Origin: Phascolomyces articulosus
Taxonomy: Eukaryota > Mucoromycota > Mucoromycetes > Mucorales > Lichtheimiaceae
Length of the DNA: 64,000 nt
Assembly (NCBI GenBank): GCA_025677815.1
Contig: JAIXMP010000074.1
Location: forward strand, 1 to 64,000
Direction: 5' to 3'
Below the pieces are notes generated by a model that was not told where the DNA came from, did no database searches, and saw only the letters and a list, made by a program, of their open reading frames with translations. Both the position numbers and the translations under genes were made by a program. Shown piece by piece: positions 1 through 10,781 of the stretch (its first letter is position 1; the number at the start of each line of letters is the position of its first letter).

Positions 1-21
1 ATAAATAAAGTAATCAATTAA

Positions 22-384
22 ATGACAGAAAAAGATAGTTATATTTTGTGTGATGAGAATAAGATCAAAGATGATCGTCTTTATTATATTATCGAGAAGT
101 ATTTATAGTATGAGAATGAAAGGGTTTTATATATTTACAATGTTTGATTATTATTTACAAGACTTTATATTATTATTACTATCACTATCACGGAAGAAGA
201 AATACCCGAACTGGATCACAACAGTGGTCTTAGTGATGTATATATTGGTGCCGATTTGTATTTGTTGCACATGGTCCAATGTGTAAGTGAAAACAGCCAA
301 AATTTCCTAGAAAGTGGGAATGATGAAACTCTGCGTGTACAGATGTATGTTTATGAACCGTTTATTCCATTATCTATTACATAA
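22..384 (+). CDS. Possible small two-exon hypothetical protein
   Basis: I do not recognise this gene. Two open segments join in phase as exons 22-98 and 162-384, with a GTATTT...ACAAG intron of 63 bp, giving about 99 residues from the ATG at 22. The product starts MTEKDSYILCDEN, is acidic and polar, has no obvious membrane segment, and ends ...PFIPLSIT before TAA at 382. Support comes only from the coding-like composition and the phase-compatible intron; neither segment is long. The gene could continue left of the window, or be a relic. Confidence 0.3.
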
Positions 385-944
385 AAAAGAAGAAAACGAC
401 ATTATCACTACTGTCACTACCTCTGCAATTATTATTAATAGAATACACACACGCTCTTGCTATTACATGAAAACTGTTAAATGGTTTAGTTCATTCTATA
501 AGGCTTCCTCATCATCAATCTAAAAGTATATATGTAGCTCTTTACGTGGCCTATAATATTATCATTGCTACGTTATATGCTGTGTTTGACCACATTTTCT
601 TAACCAAAATATTATAGAGTCGGTATGATAAAGGATGGGTTGAGTAGAAAAGGTAAAAGAAAGTTCAGATAGATACATAAACATTTTACAAGAAAAAAAG
701 AATTCAAAAAAATACTAGATGGGAATTTCAAAATAATTCATAAAAAGTATGGTACATTTGTGATTCATTCGTGAACATCATGATGTTTGATATATATATA
801 TAAAAAGTAAAATAGGTATTTAAAGGGTGTCTGCATAACTCTTTTCAAAATTACTGCATATTTTTTTGTTTTGTTGTGTGATCGCACCACTATAGCCACC
901 ATTCATGATCCTATCTAAAACCGTATCCTTTTCCCTAACAATAA
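385..944. other. Intergenic, no gene seen
   Basis: AT-rich sequence between the small gene at 22-384 and HET block A. The upstream DNA shared by blocks B, C and D is absent here; homology to them only begins at about 945. Confidence 0.5.
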
Positions 945-1015
945 AGGCTGTCTTTATTATCTACGATTATATTGAAGCTAACTTGTCAAACTTAGTTAAT
1001 GTTATCATAGAAATA

Positions 1016-2644
1016 ATGTATATTACCTACGAGACGGCACAATATTCTCATTGGACTGACAGCGAAGGGTATGGGTCCATGCGTCTAAAAATCAAAACAA
1101 TCGTTAATGATTTGCCCAAGCCAGATTTTATGCCTACCAAACTTGTTCGTATTTCTGACATGGAAGTAGCCAATGGGTCTCAAGTGAACGAAGGTTACTG
1201 CGCATTGTCGTACTCATGGAATCAATCTGGAGATATGGTACTTGATGAAACCACTAGTAAATGCAAACGAATTGATGAAGGCAAACACAAGATTATTCGA
1301 CAAGATGGTAATTATGAATACGTCAAATTTGAAGGCATCATTCAGCAAATATGTCAACAATTCAACATCAAATATATATGGTATGATCAATTATGCATCA
1401 ATCAAAACAATAAAGAAGAGAAACAACATGAAATAGGCAACATGCATCGAATATATGAAAATGCTTATTGCACCGTTGCACTTGTACCTGATTTCTCTGG
1501 TGCAGACCGCTTAAGCACAAACAAACAACAATATTTCAAACGTTTATGGACTTTAGAAGAAGTAATGAAGTCAAAAAAAGTGTTATTTGTCGGCAGGGAT
1601 ATACATCAATGGGGATATCAGATTTCAATTTATAATGCAGTATCTAATTTACTCAAGCCATTATCGCAACTCAGTATATCACAAATTCTATACCATGCAC
1701 ATCAACGAACAAGCACCAATAAACACGACCGCGTTTTTGCTTTCATCCATCTTTTCCCAGAACTCATTGACCGTAAAGACGAACCTCAATCACTCAAAAA
1801 GTTAATTATTCGACGCTTCTATGGACTTTTCTCAACTAAGAATAGTATCAACAAGATACGCATCGATTATAGCCAACAATATGAGGATCTGATGATTCAA
1901 TTTTATGGCCTCTTAGCAAAAAAAGACATCAGCATTTTGTTTTTTGGAGAGAATCGTTTTTATGAATCAACAATCGAAATGCACAAGTTTTTGCCTTCGT
2001 GGACCGGTGTTAATGGTCAACACTTTCCGTTTGATATAACGACCTCATTTCAAAATTACGATATAATTGGGAAAACCATGCATGTTACAACCACTTATGT
2101 TACAAACAACCAATCCATTGACGATGACAATTTAACTATACGAGAAGAAGATATACCAATTCCTGACGATATCAATTATGATCTTGATAAAGGAAAATAT
2201 TACTTGTTTATATTTGTTCAGCTATCTGAAAAAAATGAAATAAAAAAAATCATATTGGATCGTTATGATCTCTATTGGAAGTTTGGTGGGAAATCATTTT
2301 CTAGTAAAATATCTAAAAAGGTTCAACAATTATCAAGATTCATGGAGATAAAAAAGGAAAACTTGTGCTGGTGTAACACAGAAAGTGATGATTATCGAAT
2401 GGCTACATGAATTAATTTTGATGGTTTAACAGACAGTTTGGATGACTCTTCTGCACAATATCTCATCCTCTCTGAAATTTCGTTTAAACGTTCAGAGAAA
2501 AGTCATAACGAATGGCGTTATCCAGTCATAAAAAAAAAGAAAGGAGAAGAATATTATAAAGCTATTGAATGTTGTTTCGTAAAAAGTAACGAAGATTTTT
2601 TCTCTGACTGTAATTTACCCAAACAAACATTTTTAATTCAATAA
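1016..2644 (+). pseudogene. HET-domain protein copy A, broken by an in-frame TGA
   Basis: This is paralogue A of the four HET-domain genes. The start is placed at ATG 1016 (MYITYETAQ), which matches copy B (MYITYETAQ) and copies C and D closely; an open frame runs upstream to 905 but is not shared. HET core motifs are present: CALSYSWNQSG, YIWYDQLCINQ, M-x2-IY-x-NAYCTVA and RLWTLEE. HET domains in other fungi trigger incompatibility or cell death; the role here is inferred only from the domain. The frame is closed by TGA at 2408-2410, yet the same frame stays open and homologous to the paralogues as far as TAA 2642-2644, so about 78 C-terminal residues are cut off. Copy A lacks the roughly 45-residue segment before VKFEG that B and C carry, and has a private insertion of about 25 residues near 1770-1850. 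Homology to the other blocks starts inside their 5'UTR intron, so the promoter was not duplicated. Confidence 0.75.
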
Positions 2645-3405
2645 AAATGAACGATTTGTATAAATAATAATTTACGTAATTAATTAAACTTATGTTCATT
2701 TTTAACATGTCACAGCTCAAAATATTACAAACGATATACTTTAATTATGTATTCCGTTATTAATGAGTGTGATACGTATATTTAGAAATAATATTGTTTA
2801 TCAATATGACTGGAGCGAGCTCTTGATGCACATCCTGATGAATTCAGCAACTACACACGTTAGGAATTGTCGAGTTTTAAGCTAGCATGAAAATGTCTGG
2901 TATTGATTTTTCTTTGAATCATGGATGGACTGATTAAAGCAACATCAAAGAGCCAACTTTACAACACATCCGGCTAACACAATGTCGCAGTCAACATCAA
3001 GAATTGCCTAAAGTTTGTTCATCACTGTCATCATTTTAGACGCATTGTAATTAAACATGAAAGAAGATATTTAAAAATCTAATGGTTACAAATAATATAG
3101 TGGTGTTGCTCAATCATGTCCCTGAACCATCTCAGTAGTAAACTTAAGTCTAAGCTTTTAAAAGTGCTACCATGCACTACTGAGGACAGTATAAAAAAGG
3201 AATTATTATTAGAACGATACTGACATTCCCTCCTATTTTCTCACATATTTCAAATTCTGAACCTTCCAATTATAACTCACTAATAAGAATAATATGACCA
3301 CTAGTATCCAAACAACAACATGATGTAACCACTATGACGATGATCCTCGCTTGTAAGCAGGCGTGAAATAAGAAATCAAGATTTGAACAGTAAAAATGTT
3401 ACTTA
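2645..3405 (+). repeat. 3' flank of HET block A (segmental duplication)
   Basis: About 760 bp downstream of HET A aligns by eye with the DNA after HET B (14292-15020), HET C (reverse strand, 28433-27715) and HET D (63617 to window end). Similarity stops after GTTACTTAA near 3405. B and C continue further together, into a pogo-like transposon end that A lacks. No open frame of note lies inside. Confidence 0.75.
3131..3184 (+). other. Hairpin with covarying stem, block A
   Basis: CTCAGTAGT (3131-3139) and ACTACTGAG (3176-3184) form a perfect 9-bp stem around a 36-nt loop. The same stem occurs in blocks B and C with changed but still pairing bases, which suggests selection on structure. Its role is unknown; it could be a 3'UTR or ncRNA element. 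Confidence 0.45.
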
Positions 3406-4035
3406 AACATCTTTTATATACACCAGTTATATAATAGCACTACAAATAACAAGGTATTTATAAATGTTACTCATCACTGATAACATATATAAATACTCTC
3501 ACTTTTCTCTTGGTGTGTTCTATCCACATCAATTAGACCATTATTAAAAGTCCCATCTAGCAACATGATTTTTCATAATGCTGAAATCTCTTACCAATTT
3601 TGAAATATCATCGTCCAGTATCAGTGCCATATCAGCAGGAATTTGATAGGAAGTGAGAAACCCACAATAATGTCTATTTCATCACACTGCGGATTGGAAA
3701 AGATATACATTATTATCACCTATAAGAAATAAAAAATATATATGCTACCCACCAAACCATGATCCAAATTGACTTCCATTTTCAAAGGAAAAAAAAAGTT
3801 TTATGTAAGAAAGAGAAAAAGAAAATGTTTATTGTTACAAAGTTACAAAAAGAAAATGTTCGTTGGTATCATGATGATTTGTTTATGTTTGATGAAAAAA
3901 AAAGGGGTGGATGGTGGTGTACAAAGATTACAAAGCTTGATTTTTTGTTTTGTTTTGCAAATGGGATGTAAAATGGTAAAGCATGTGAATGGAAGAAAGA
4001 GAGAGAGAGGAAGGAAGAAAGGTAAATGACTCTAT
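3406..4035. other. Intergenic, no gene seen
   Basis: AT-rich DNA between block A and the 3' end of the Vip1-like gene. It includes purine-rich A/G tracts at about 3785-4020, probably the 3'UTR side of the minus-strand gene. Confidence 0.4.
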
Positions 4036-5343
4036 TTAAGCATCAGCCTTGATACCCTTTTCACCCTTGATCTTGGTAGCTTCCATATGGACAGCGGCGA
4101 TTTGAGCAAAGGTTTGTTCAGCAATACCACGGGCCTTTTGACCAGGTTGAGTTTGAAGAGCGGTTTGAGCAGCATTGGTGACCTTTTCTTGGATCTTATA
4201 CTTTTGTTCCAATTCAACGGCCTTATCCCAGATACGGTACTTATCATCAATGGAACGAACTATTATATATATCCAATTGTAATGATATGAGATTTTCTAT
4301 CCTTTTTACTCTTTTCAACACAAACAAAATAGGTCCTTCCTATCATTTTTCCATATTATTATCATATAATCCCCCTTCATTCAACTTACCATTGGTTTGC
4401 AACATGCCCAAATAACCAGTGATACGAGAAGACAAACCATACTTGGTATCATATTCTAAACCCTTGGCAACAATTTGATCTTGGAGCAAGTAACCGTTGG
4501 CAAGAATTTCAGCAGCAATACGAGACTTGGGCTTGCCTTCTTGAGAAGTTTCTTCAGCTTCCTTTTCACTGGTATGACTAGCCTCTTCTTCACTGCTGGG
4601 AGTGGCGGATGAAAAGTATGGAGCAGCGGTAATGTGGCAATCATCAATCAATGCTATGATGATAAGATGTCATACGGTTAATATAAAAATGTCACACGTT
4701 CTTTATTTTCATCCTTCTTTCCTTTTCCTTCCTGAAACGTTTCATTATTATTATTATTTTTATCTCAGGCTTTTGACATGAAAGAGATAACACATACCAT
4801 TGCTCAACAAAGTAGCAGTCTTTGCTGCGGATTCACGTTCAAAGTTAATGAGAGCAATTTGGTGTTCACCATCGTCATCCCTAAAAAAAAATAAGTACAC
4901 AGGTTAATATTCAAACCATGACAATTTATATTTCCATAATAACGCTTGTTTCTCATCTTGACTTCTTTAAATACTTACTTTGTCAATTCAAATTCCTTGA
5001 TCTTGCCACAGAACAAAAAGAATTCCTTGACTATCATATATAAACTTTGTCAATATCCATTTTTGATTTCGCCATGAGAGTGTTGAATTATTTTTTATTA
5101 CCTGTGTTTTCGTTGGATTGAAGAGAAATGTTCTTAACGAGAACGTAGTTGGGAGAGGGAGTTTCGGGGATCTACAATATACGTAATATGAAAATAAGTT
5201 CTATTGTTCCTATTCATCCAGATTATCATTCATTATATGAACTATTTTCATATATCATCAAACATAGATAGTTTTTTGATGTATGAGTTCATATCCATAG
5301 TGTTCCAAAAAAAATAACGTACAGCAATAGTCCAGTTAGGCAT
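4036..5343 (-). CDS. Vip1-like RNA-recognition-motif protein
   Basis: Six exons splice in phase on the minus strand: 5343-5323, 5171-5102, 5030-4979, 4880-4798, 4653-4390 and 4259-4036, giving 237 residues and ending in TAA. The product starts MPNWTIA. An RRM occupies about residues 1-80, with NYVLVKNIS as the first strand, FCGKIKEFEL after the first helix and HQIALINFE as the RNP1-like strand. A charged Ser/Glu-rich linker follows (about 95-120), then an alanine-rich helical tail (SRIAAEILANGYLLQDQ onward). The RRM-plus-helical-tail layout and the length fit the fungal Vip1 family, compared with S. pombe vip1 at about 257 residues. These are presumed RNA-binding proteins of poorly defined function. 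The family call is from memory of the architecture. Confidence 0.8.
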
Positions 5344-7248
5344 GGTTGTAATAAAGTTTCGTTATTGTTTTTTTAAAAAAAGAAATAAATTGATGGATAA
5401 AACACGAAACCAAAAACCCTGAAGGTTTCTATTTTATACTCAAATGAACTAAACTTATTTTAGCATGTGATTCCTTTACCGCAACTCTTGAGCATGTGAC
5501 GACGATCGGTTCACCACTCTCTCTGTGTTCAATTCGAGGCAAATTTTTTATATATGATATTTATGGATCACATATAAAAAAAACCCATATATAAACTTTA
5601 ATGATGTAATTGTATTTTTTTTTCTGCCAAGCATTTCTTATTGGACGTCAATAGAGTTTATAAATCATGATTATTATTATTATTATTATTATTATTTTCT
5701 ATATATAAAATATATAAGATAATAGGGTCCATCGTTATTTTACTAGACAAAACGAAAAGTAAATATTTAAAGTAAAAAAAATAATAATTCTATACAATTG
5801 ATTATTTGATTTTTTCACATGTTATAGAAAAGACTTTTGAAACAAATGCCAAAAAGCTTTTTTTTTTTTTGTCTGTGCTTCCTATTTTTGTTTGCAACCC
5901 ATTGTTTTACAAAATGGTTTGAATTTACGTAACAGGGATCAAGAATAACTATAGCTCGTGATTATATCTTTACAAAATTGAGCACGGGTGCAAATTGTAT
6001 TACTTGAAAATAGAATAATATAAAGTGATCATGATGATATTGAAAGGTAATATACGTATGACAAAATCACACTTTTGACTGTGTTGTTGTATATGCCTGT
6101 GTTTTGTCGTTCATAACATTCTTCTTTAGTTTCCAAGTATATAAAAAGATAATCTATATTATTTTACTTATATTAAATAATTCATATATATATATATATC
6201 CAAGTATGAATCAATGTAAAAATAACAAATAATATCAAAGAAGACACAAAAAAATAAGGGACATCATCATATGCTAAATAAAAAAAAGTGTAATAGTAGC
6301 TATATACACTTTAGTCATTTGTGTGTATACCAAAAGGAGGAGAATGGCATGCCCATCAGCTAATAATTTTTGTTGGGATGATGGGGTTTTATCGGAAAAA
6401 AAAAGTTATACACGATCGTCATTGTAACTCTATATGTTGCTGTCCACTATTATCGATATATTTTATATAATTAAAACGCCATCATTCCTTATTATCATAT
6501 AATATATTCAAACTGTAAACGCCTTAGTCAAATCGCCACAAGTGGATAGATCTTTTCCACTTTTTTTTTTAACATATGTATATGGAGGATAGTGAGAGAG
6601 AACCGTGCGCACACACACTTCAATATATACTTCTTGATGTCAACATAAAAAAAAAAAAAAGAATAAAAAATCAAAAGGGTTTTCCGGTTCCTTTGGTGTA
6701 ACAATAAAAAAACGTGTTTAATTATATCTTACATATGAAATGGAATCCCAACCCCCCAATGCACCCAGTCTAAAAAATATATTCCTTTTTTTTTGGCTTG
6801 AAATAATTATAAGGTTATATATCATTGATTGAGTTGAACAACTTGAAATGAAACATGATCAAAATTAATGTTTTATTATATATTATTACCCAAATGATTT
6901 CATTATTATAGTTTTTTTTTTAAATGAAAGCATTAGCGGAAGAATGGAAATAAATAGAAGCTTTTTTTTGGGTTGATGATAAAAAACAATTCATGCAGTG
7001 TGCTGTTTTGTAAATGGTCATTTTGTACTACAATGACGCATCATCCTGTATATTCCACATGTCCTTCATCGATAAAAAAAACTGATGGGGAGGATGAAAT
7101 GTATATGTGGATGGTTGTTATTACTTTGACAATATTAAATAGCTAAACAAGTTCTATCCATTGGATTGTATAACCCTTGACTTCATCGGTCATTGTTGAT
7201 TTGGTAGAATGATGAATAATGAGAAATCCAACAGTTTTATTATTATAA
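5344..7248. other. Intergenic with a TTA microsatellite
   Basis: This lies between the start of the Vip1-like gene and the 3' end of the flavocytochrome gene, both on the minus strand. It is very AT-rich, with a TTA repeat at about 5670-5696 and many A/T homopolymers. I see no spliceable coding segment. The right part is presumably the 3'UTR of the flavocytochrome gene; the left part holds the Vip1-like promoter. Confidence 0.5.
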
Positions 7249-9187
7249 TTATAATTTAGATAACATGCCTCTTGGAACCATACGTTCATAAGCTGAGTGA
7301 GATAAATGATCCATTGGATTGGCAACAAAATGATCTTTCAAATTACGAATATCCACCATATCTCTGGTAATATGTTGTACCGTGGGAGCTCCCATGAGAC
7401 GCATACACATTTCAAGTTCATCTTGTAATAATTGAATCAATCGTGTTACACCTGCTTGCCCATAGGTTGACATGGCAAACTGATAAAGAAAAAAAATAAA
7501 ATTAATAAAAAAAATCACAAGTGAAAAGAGAAGTGACTTACTAAAGCAGGTCTTCCTATGCCTACACCAGAAGCACCTAATGCTATGGCTTTGAAAATAT
7601 CTGATCCACGACGAATACCACCATCCACATAGACTTCAAAGTTGTTGGCATTAAATCCTTCTTCACGATGCAATACATCCATTACTTCTGGTAAAATTTC
7701 AATACCAGATGGAGCAAAATCAAGTTGTCGACCACCATGATTTGATAGTACAATACCTTGACATCCATTTTTAAATGCGAGAATGGCATCCGTAGATGTC
7801 TATATAGATAATATTGCTGTGTGTTATATTTTACTAATTCAATTGAAAACATTAATTTATCCTACCCTTCCTCCTGTGATACTTTACTTGAACACCTTTC
7901 AATATGATGGGCATGTTGGTAATACTCTTGAGCCAAGGCAAGTCCTTCCAACTGAGTGATGGATCAATAAATGTACTGATATAACGAGCAGCACCTTCAT
8001 TACGATTTACATCCTTTTGTTCCATTTCTTCAGGTGCTTCATCCGAATATTTGACACGCATATCCTTTTCACGACGACCCAATTGAGGTGCATCTACCGT
8101 AACAAACAATCCCCTGATACCACGCTTTTCAGCATGTTGAACAAATGCTTTGGTGATGTTACGATCCGAATTGACATAGAGTTGAACCCATTGGGTTTGT
8201 GTTGCCAAGGCAGCATCTACAATCTCATCAAATGAACAGGATGCCAAAGTAGGAATCATTTGGATAATATTAGTTTCGGCAGCAGCACGTGTCAATACCA
8301 ACTCTCCTTCAGGATGACCTAGCTTTCCTAAGGCAGTACCAGTAATGTACAATGGCATGGAGACCTCGGTACCAAGCATTCGTGTCTTCATATGAATATT
8401 TTTGACATCGACCATGACACGAGGTTTAAGCCAGATTCTATGGAATGCATTATGGTTTTCACGCATGGATATTTCATCATCTGAGCCTATAAATAATAAT
8501 AAAAATTATAACATCCATTTTTTGTTAAATAATAATATATATTTATACAGGGTTACATTGATTATTATTTCAAAAAAAAAAAAAAGATAGGATATACCTG
8601 AACTATAGTACGCCCATGCTTCAGGTTTTAATACATTCTTGGCAACCGCTATAAACAAATAGAAGCACAATACAAATTAAATATTCTTCCTCTTTTTTTG
8701 CGGATCACTCCATATGATTATTACTTACATTCAAAATCAAACGTATTGTACATTTCTTGGATATTAGGCATCTTTTCGCGTGCTAATCGTACTTGTTTTT
8801 CTTCTTCTGTTTCAGCCTTTTCTACAGTTGCCAATGTAGAATCTGGATGAATTTCACCCTTACATACATCAGGTGAAAGGAATTGATCAATAATTTCACG
8901 TGGATGGATTTGAGAAAATTCACCAGTAGCATCCGTTCCACCATATTTCAAAATAATACGTTGACCACCAGGATGTTCGGATAAAAAGTTGGTAAGATCA
9001 TAAACTTTGCCATGAAGAATGACCCACAAATCATCTGGAATAGAAATAATAGGATAAGAAAATCCATTATCATGTTCCATGGAAAAGCAAGGAAATAATC
9101 TTAAAAGAAAAGATAAAGACGTTTTCTATAATTACCTTTAGAATTATGTTTTGATACTTCTTGATGTAAAATATAATTGTTTGTCAT
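7249..9187 (-). CDS. CYB2: Flavocytochrome b2-type L-lactate/2-hydroxyacid dehydrogenase with C-terminal SKL
   Basis: Six exons join in phase: 9187-9136, 9034-8729, 8648-8598, 8486-7888, 7799-7542 and 7479-7249, giving 498 residues. An N-terminal cytochrome b5 domain (about 5-85) carries the haem-ligand histidines in SEHPGG (His38) and SQIHP (His61). The FMN-dependent alpha-hydroxyacid dehydrogenase domain follows, with YYSSGSDDE, QLYVNSDR, the catalytic SNHGGRQLD and the phosphate-binding VDGGIRRGSDIFKA. Family knowledge: b5 plus FMN domains oxidise L-lactate and pass electrons to cytochrome c in the mitochondrial intermembrane space. Two things are odd here. The protein starts only about 20 residues before the b5 fold, leaving no room for the usual bipartite mitochondrial presequence. 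It also ends in Ser-Lys-Leu-stop, a canonical PTS1 peroxisomal signal. Peroxisomal location is inferred; lactate as substrate is by homology, and glycolate or another 2-hydroxyacid is possible. Confidence 0.88.
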
Positions 9188-9956
9188 TTTTTTTTTGTAT
9201 TTGATCTATAGAATAGGTAAAAAATATGAAAAAAATAAAGTGAAAGAAAATGATCGAATTTAAACCAAAGAAAAAAAAATAGAAGGCTGCCAAATTTTTA
9301 GGGTTTAGGTTTATTCCACCAGATTTTCTGCATAAAAAAAAATAGCTGGAGCACTTTTAATTTTAAGGAGGTGTGTGAGATTTATTTATTTATTTTCTGC
9401 ATTCCTTGAACATTTCTGTAATAAAGATAGCTGATTTACTCGCAAAAACCATCGTCCGATCTATCGGGAACGAAGTAGTCTCCGAAAAAAACAAAAGGGA
9501 ACATGCATAAATGTATATATTATAACAAATAGTAAACACATTTGATTTGTTCAAGTGATGATGATACTTTACGCATTTTAGAAATTTATTATTTAAGTAA
9601 AACAAACAAGAACTAAATCTCCAATCCAGGTGATCATTATCACTATTATCTCTCTATACAGTTATAGTGGTGGTTCTATATCATTTATATAATATTACCA
9701 CGTACAAAGTAATGTAATACTGGCCAGTATACAACTAATTGAGAAAGAGAATTAGACCTCGTAAGTAGTCGTTTTGGGATTGACATAAATGGACCACAAA
9801 AGGATCTTCATCCAAAAATTGAATCATATGAATAACAGTTATATAAGTATATACTATCATATACCAAGATCATATAGCATTATATACTGCTACATTTTAT
9901 TAAATTATTTTTACAAATCAAGATATTTCTAATCTAAGCCAGATCCAAACAAAATG
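9188..9956. other. Promoter side of the flavocytochrome gene, otherwise empty
   Basis: AT-rich sequence upstream of the flavocytochrome start. No coding segment is supported; small open frames here show no conserved motif. Confidence 0.45.
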
Positions 9957-10400
9957 TTTATATCTAAATAAAGAAATAACAATGATATGAGTAAGTTAGT
10001 AAACGATTATAAAGTAACCATAATGACACCCTTCTTAGATCCGATTCTCGATAAATTATTAAATGTATTATAACTTACCATATAAACAAATTGTAAGGTC
10101 CTATCCAGACGAAAGTCCTGACATGTAAAAAAAAAAGCGACTTCGTATTAGTATTTTTGTTTGATAATTATGGTGATGTATAAAGTTATATGTTATATAA
10201 TATAACGAACAAAGATTTAATGCTTACCACGTAAGAATGAAGGATAATTCTTGCCGATGACCGCACCACCCCCTAATTGATCAACTTTTAACCATTCTTG
10301 TACTGAGCAACTACACAGTTTTTTTTACAGAAAAACATCGCAGGAACTCCAAGCAAATAGTCGTTGATGAAAGATAATAAAAGAAACTCAGGGCGCCCAG
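9957..10400. repeat. Dispersed repeat, copy 1 (partner at 26220-26660)
   Basis: The sequence aligns by eye with 26220-26660 in the same orientation, sharing AAATAAAGAAATAA-AATGATATG, GCTTACCATATAA-CAAATTG, GACATGTAAAAAAAAA, AACAAAGATTTAATGCTTACCA and CTCCAAGCAAA. On the minus strand both copies keep GTAAG donor-like sites and an AG acceptor before a 22-nt block, so this may be a decayed intron-containing gene or element. No protein was recognised. Confidence 0.5.
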
Positions 10401-10654
10401 AAGATTGCTGTCGACAAAGACAGCACTATAAAAATAAAGAAACTGTTCGCCATAGCAAATTAGATATATATATATTAAAGTTTAACATTGCATCCCAACG
10501 CTATCCACAAAAGAGAAATAGTAGTAGTTACATCTCTTTTTTTTTTTTGCCAAGTGGATAAAAAGGGGCAAGACCCAATGTTACTATTGGCTCTTTGTTT
10601 TCTAAAAATATAATATCTAATCATTTATATTTTCATCGGAAGTTTGGTATTACC

Positions 10655-10781
10655 TTTAAATGCATTTAAATGTTAGACTGATGTTTTATTTACATTTTTT
10701 ACCTGTATTTACATTTATTACCTCTATTTAATTTTAAAGACATATAAATGTATTAATGCTTAACATTTAAATGCATTTAAA
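10655..10781. repeat. 21-bp perfect inverted repeat, MITE-like
   Basis: Positions 10655-10675 (TTTAAATGCATTTAAATG plus TTA) and 10761-10781 are exact reverse complements flanking 85 bp. Further copies of the 10-bp palindrome CATTTAAATG lie at 11121, 11162 and 11230. No target-site duplication is clear. This may be a small non-autonomous element or a cluster of protein-binding palindromes. Confidence 0.45.

Noticed and set aside
905..1015. Upstream extension of HET copy A to an ATG at 905
   Set aside because: The 37 extra codons are not shared with the other copies; in B, C and D the aligned DNA is 5'UTR intron, and all copies support the MY[IT]TY start.
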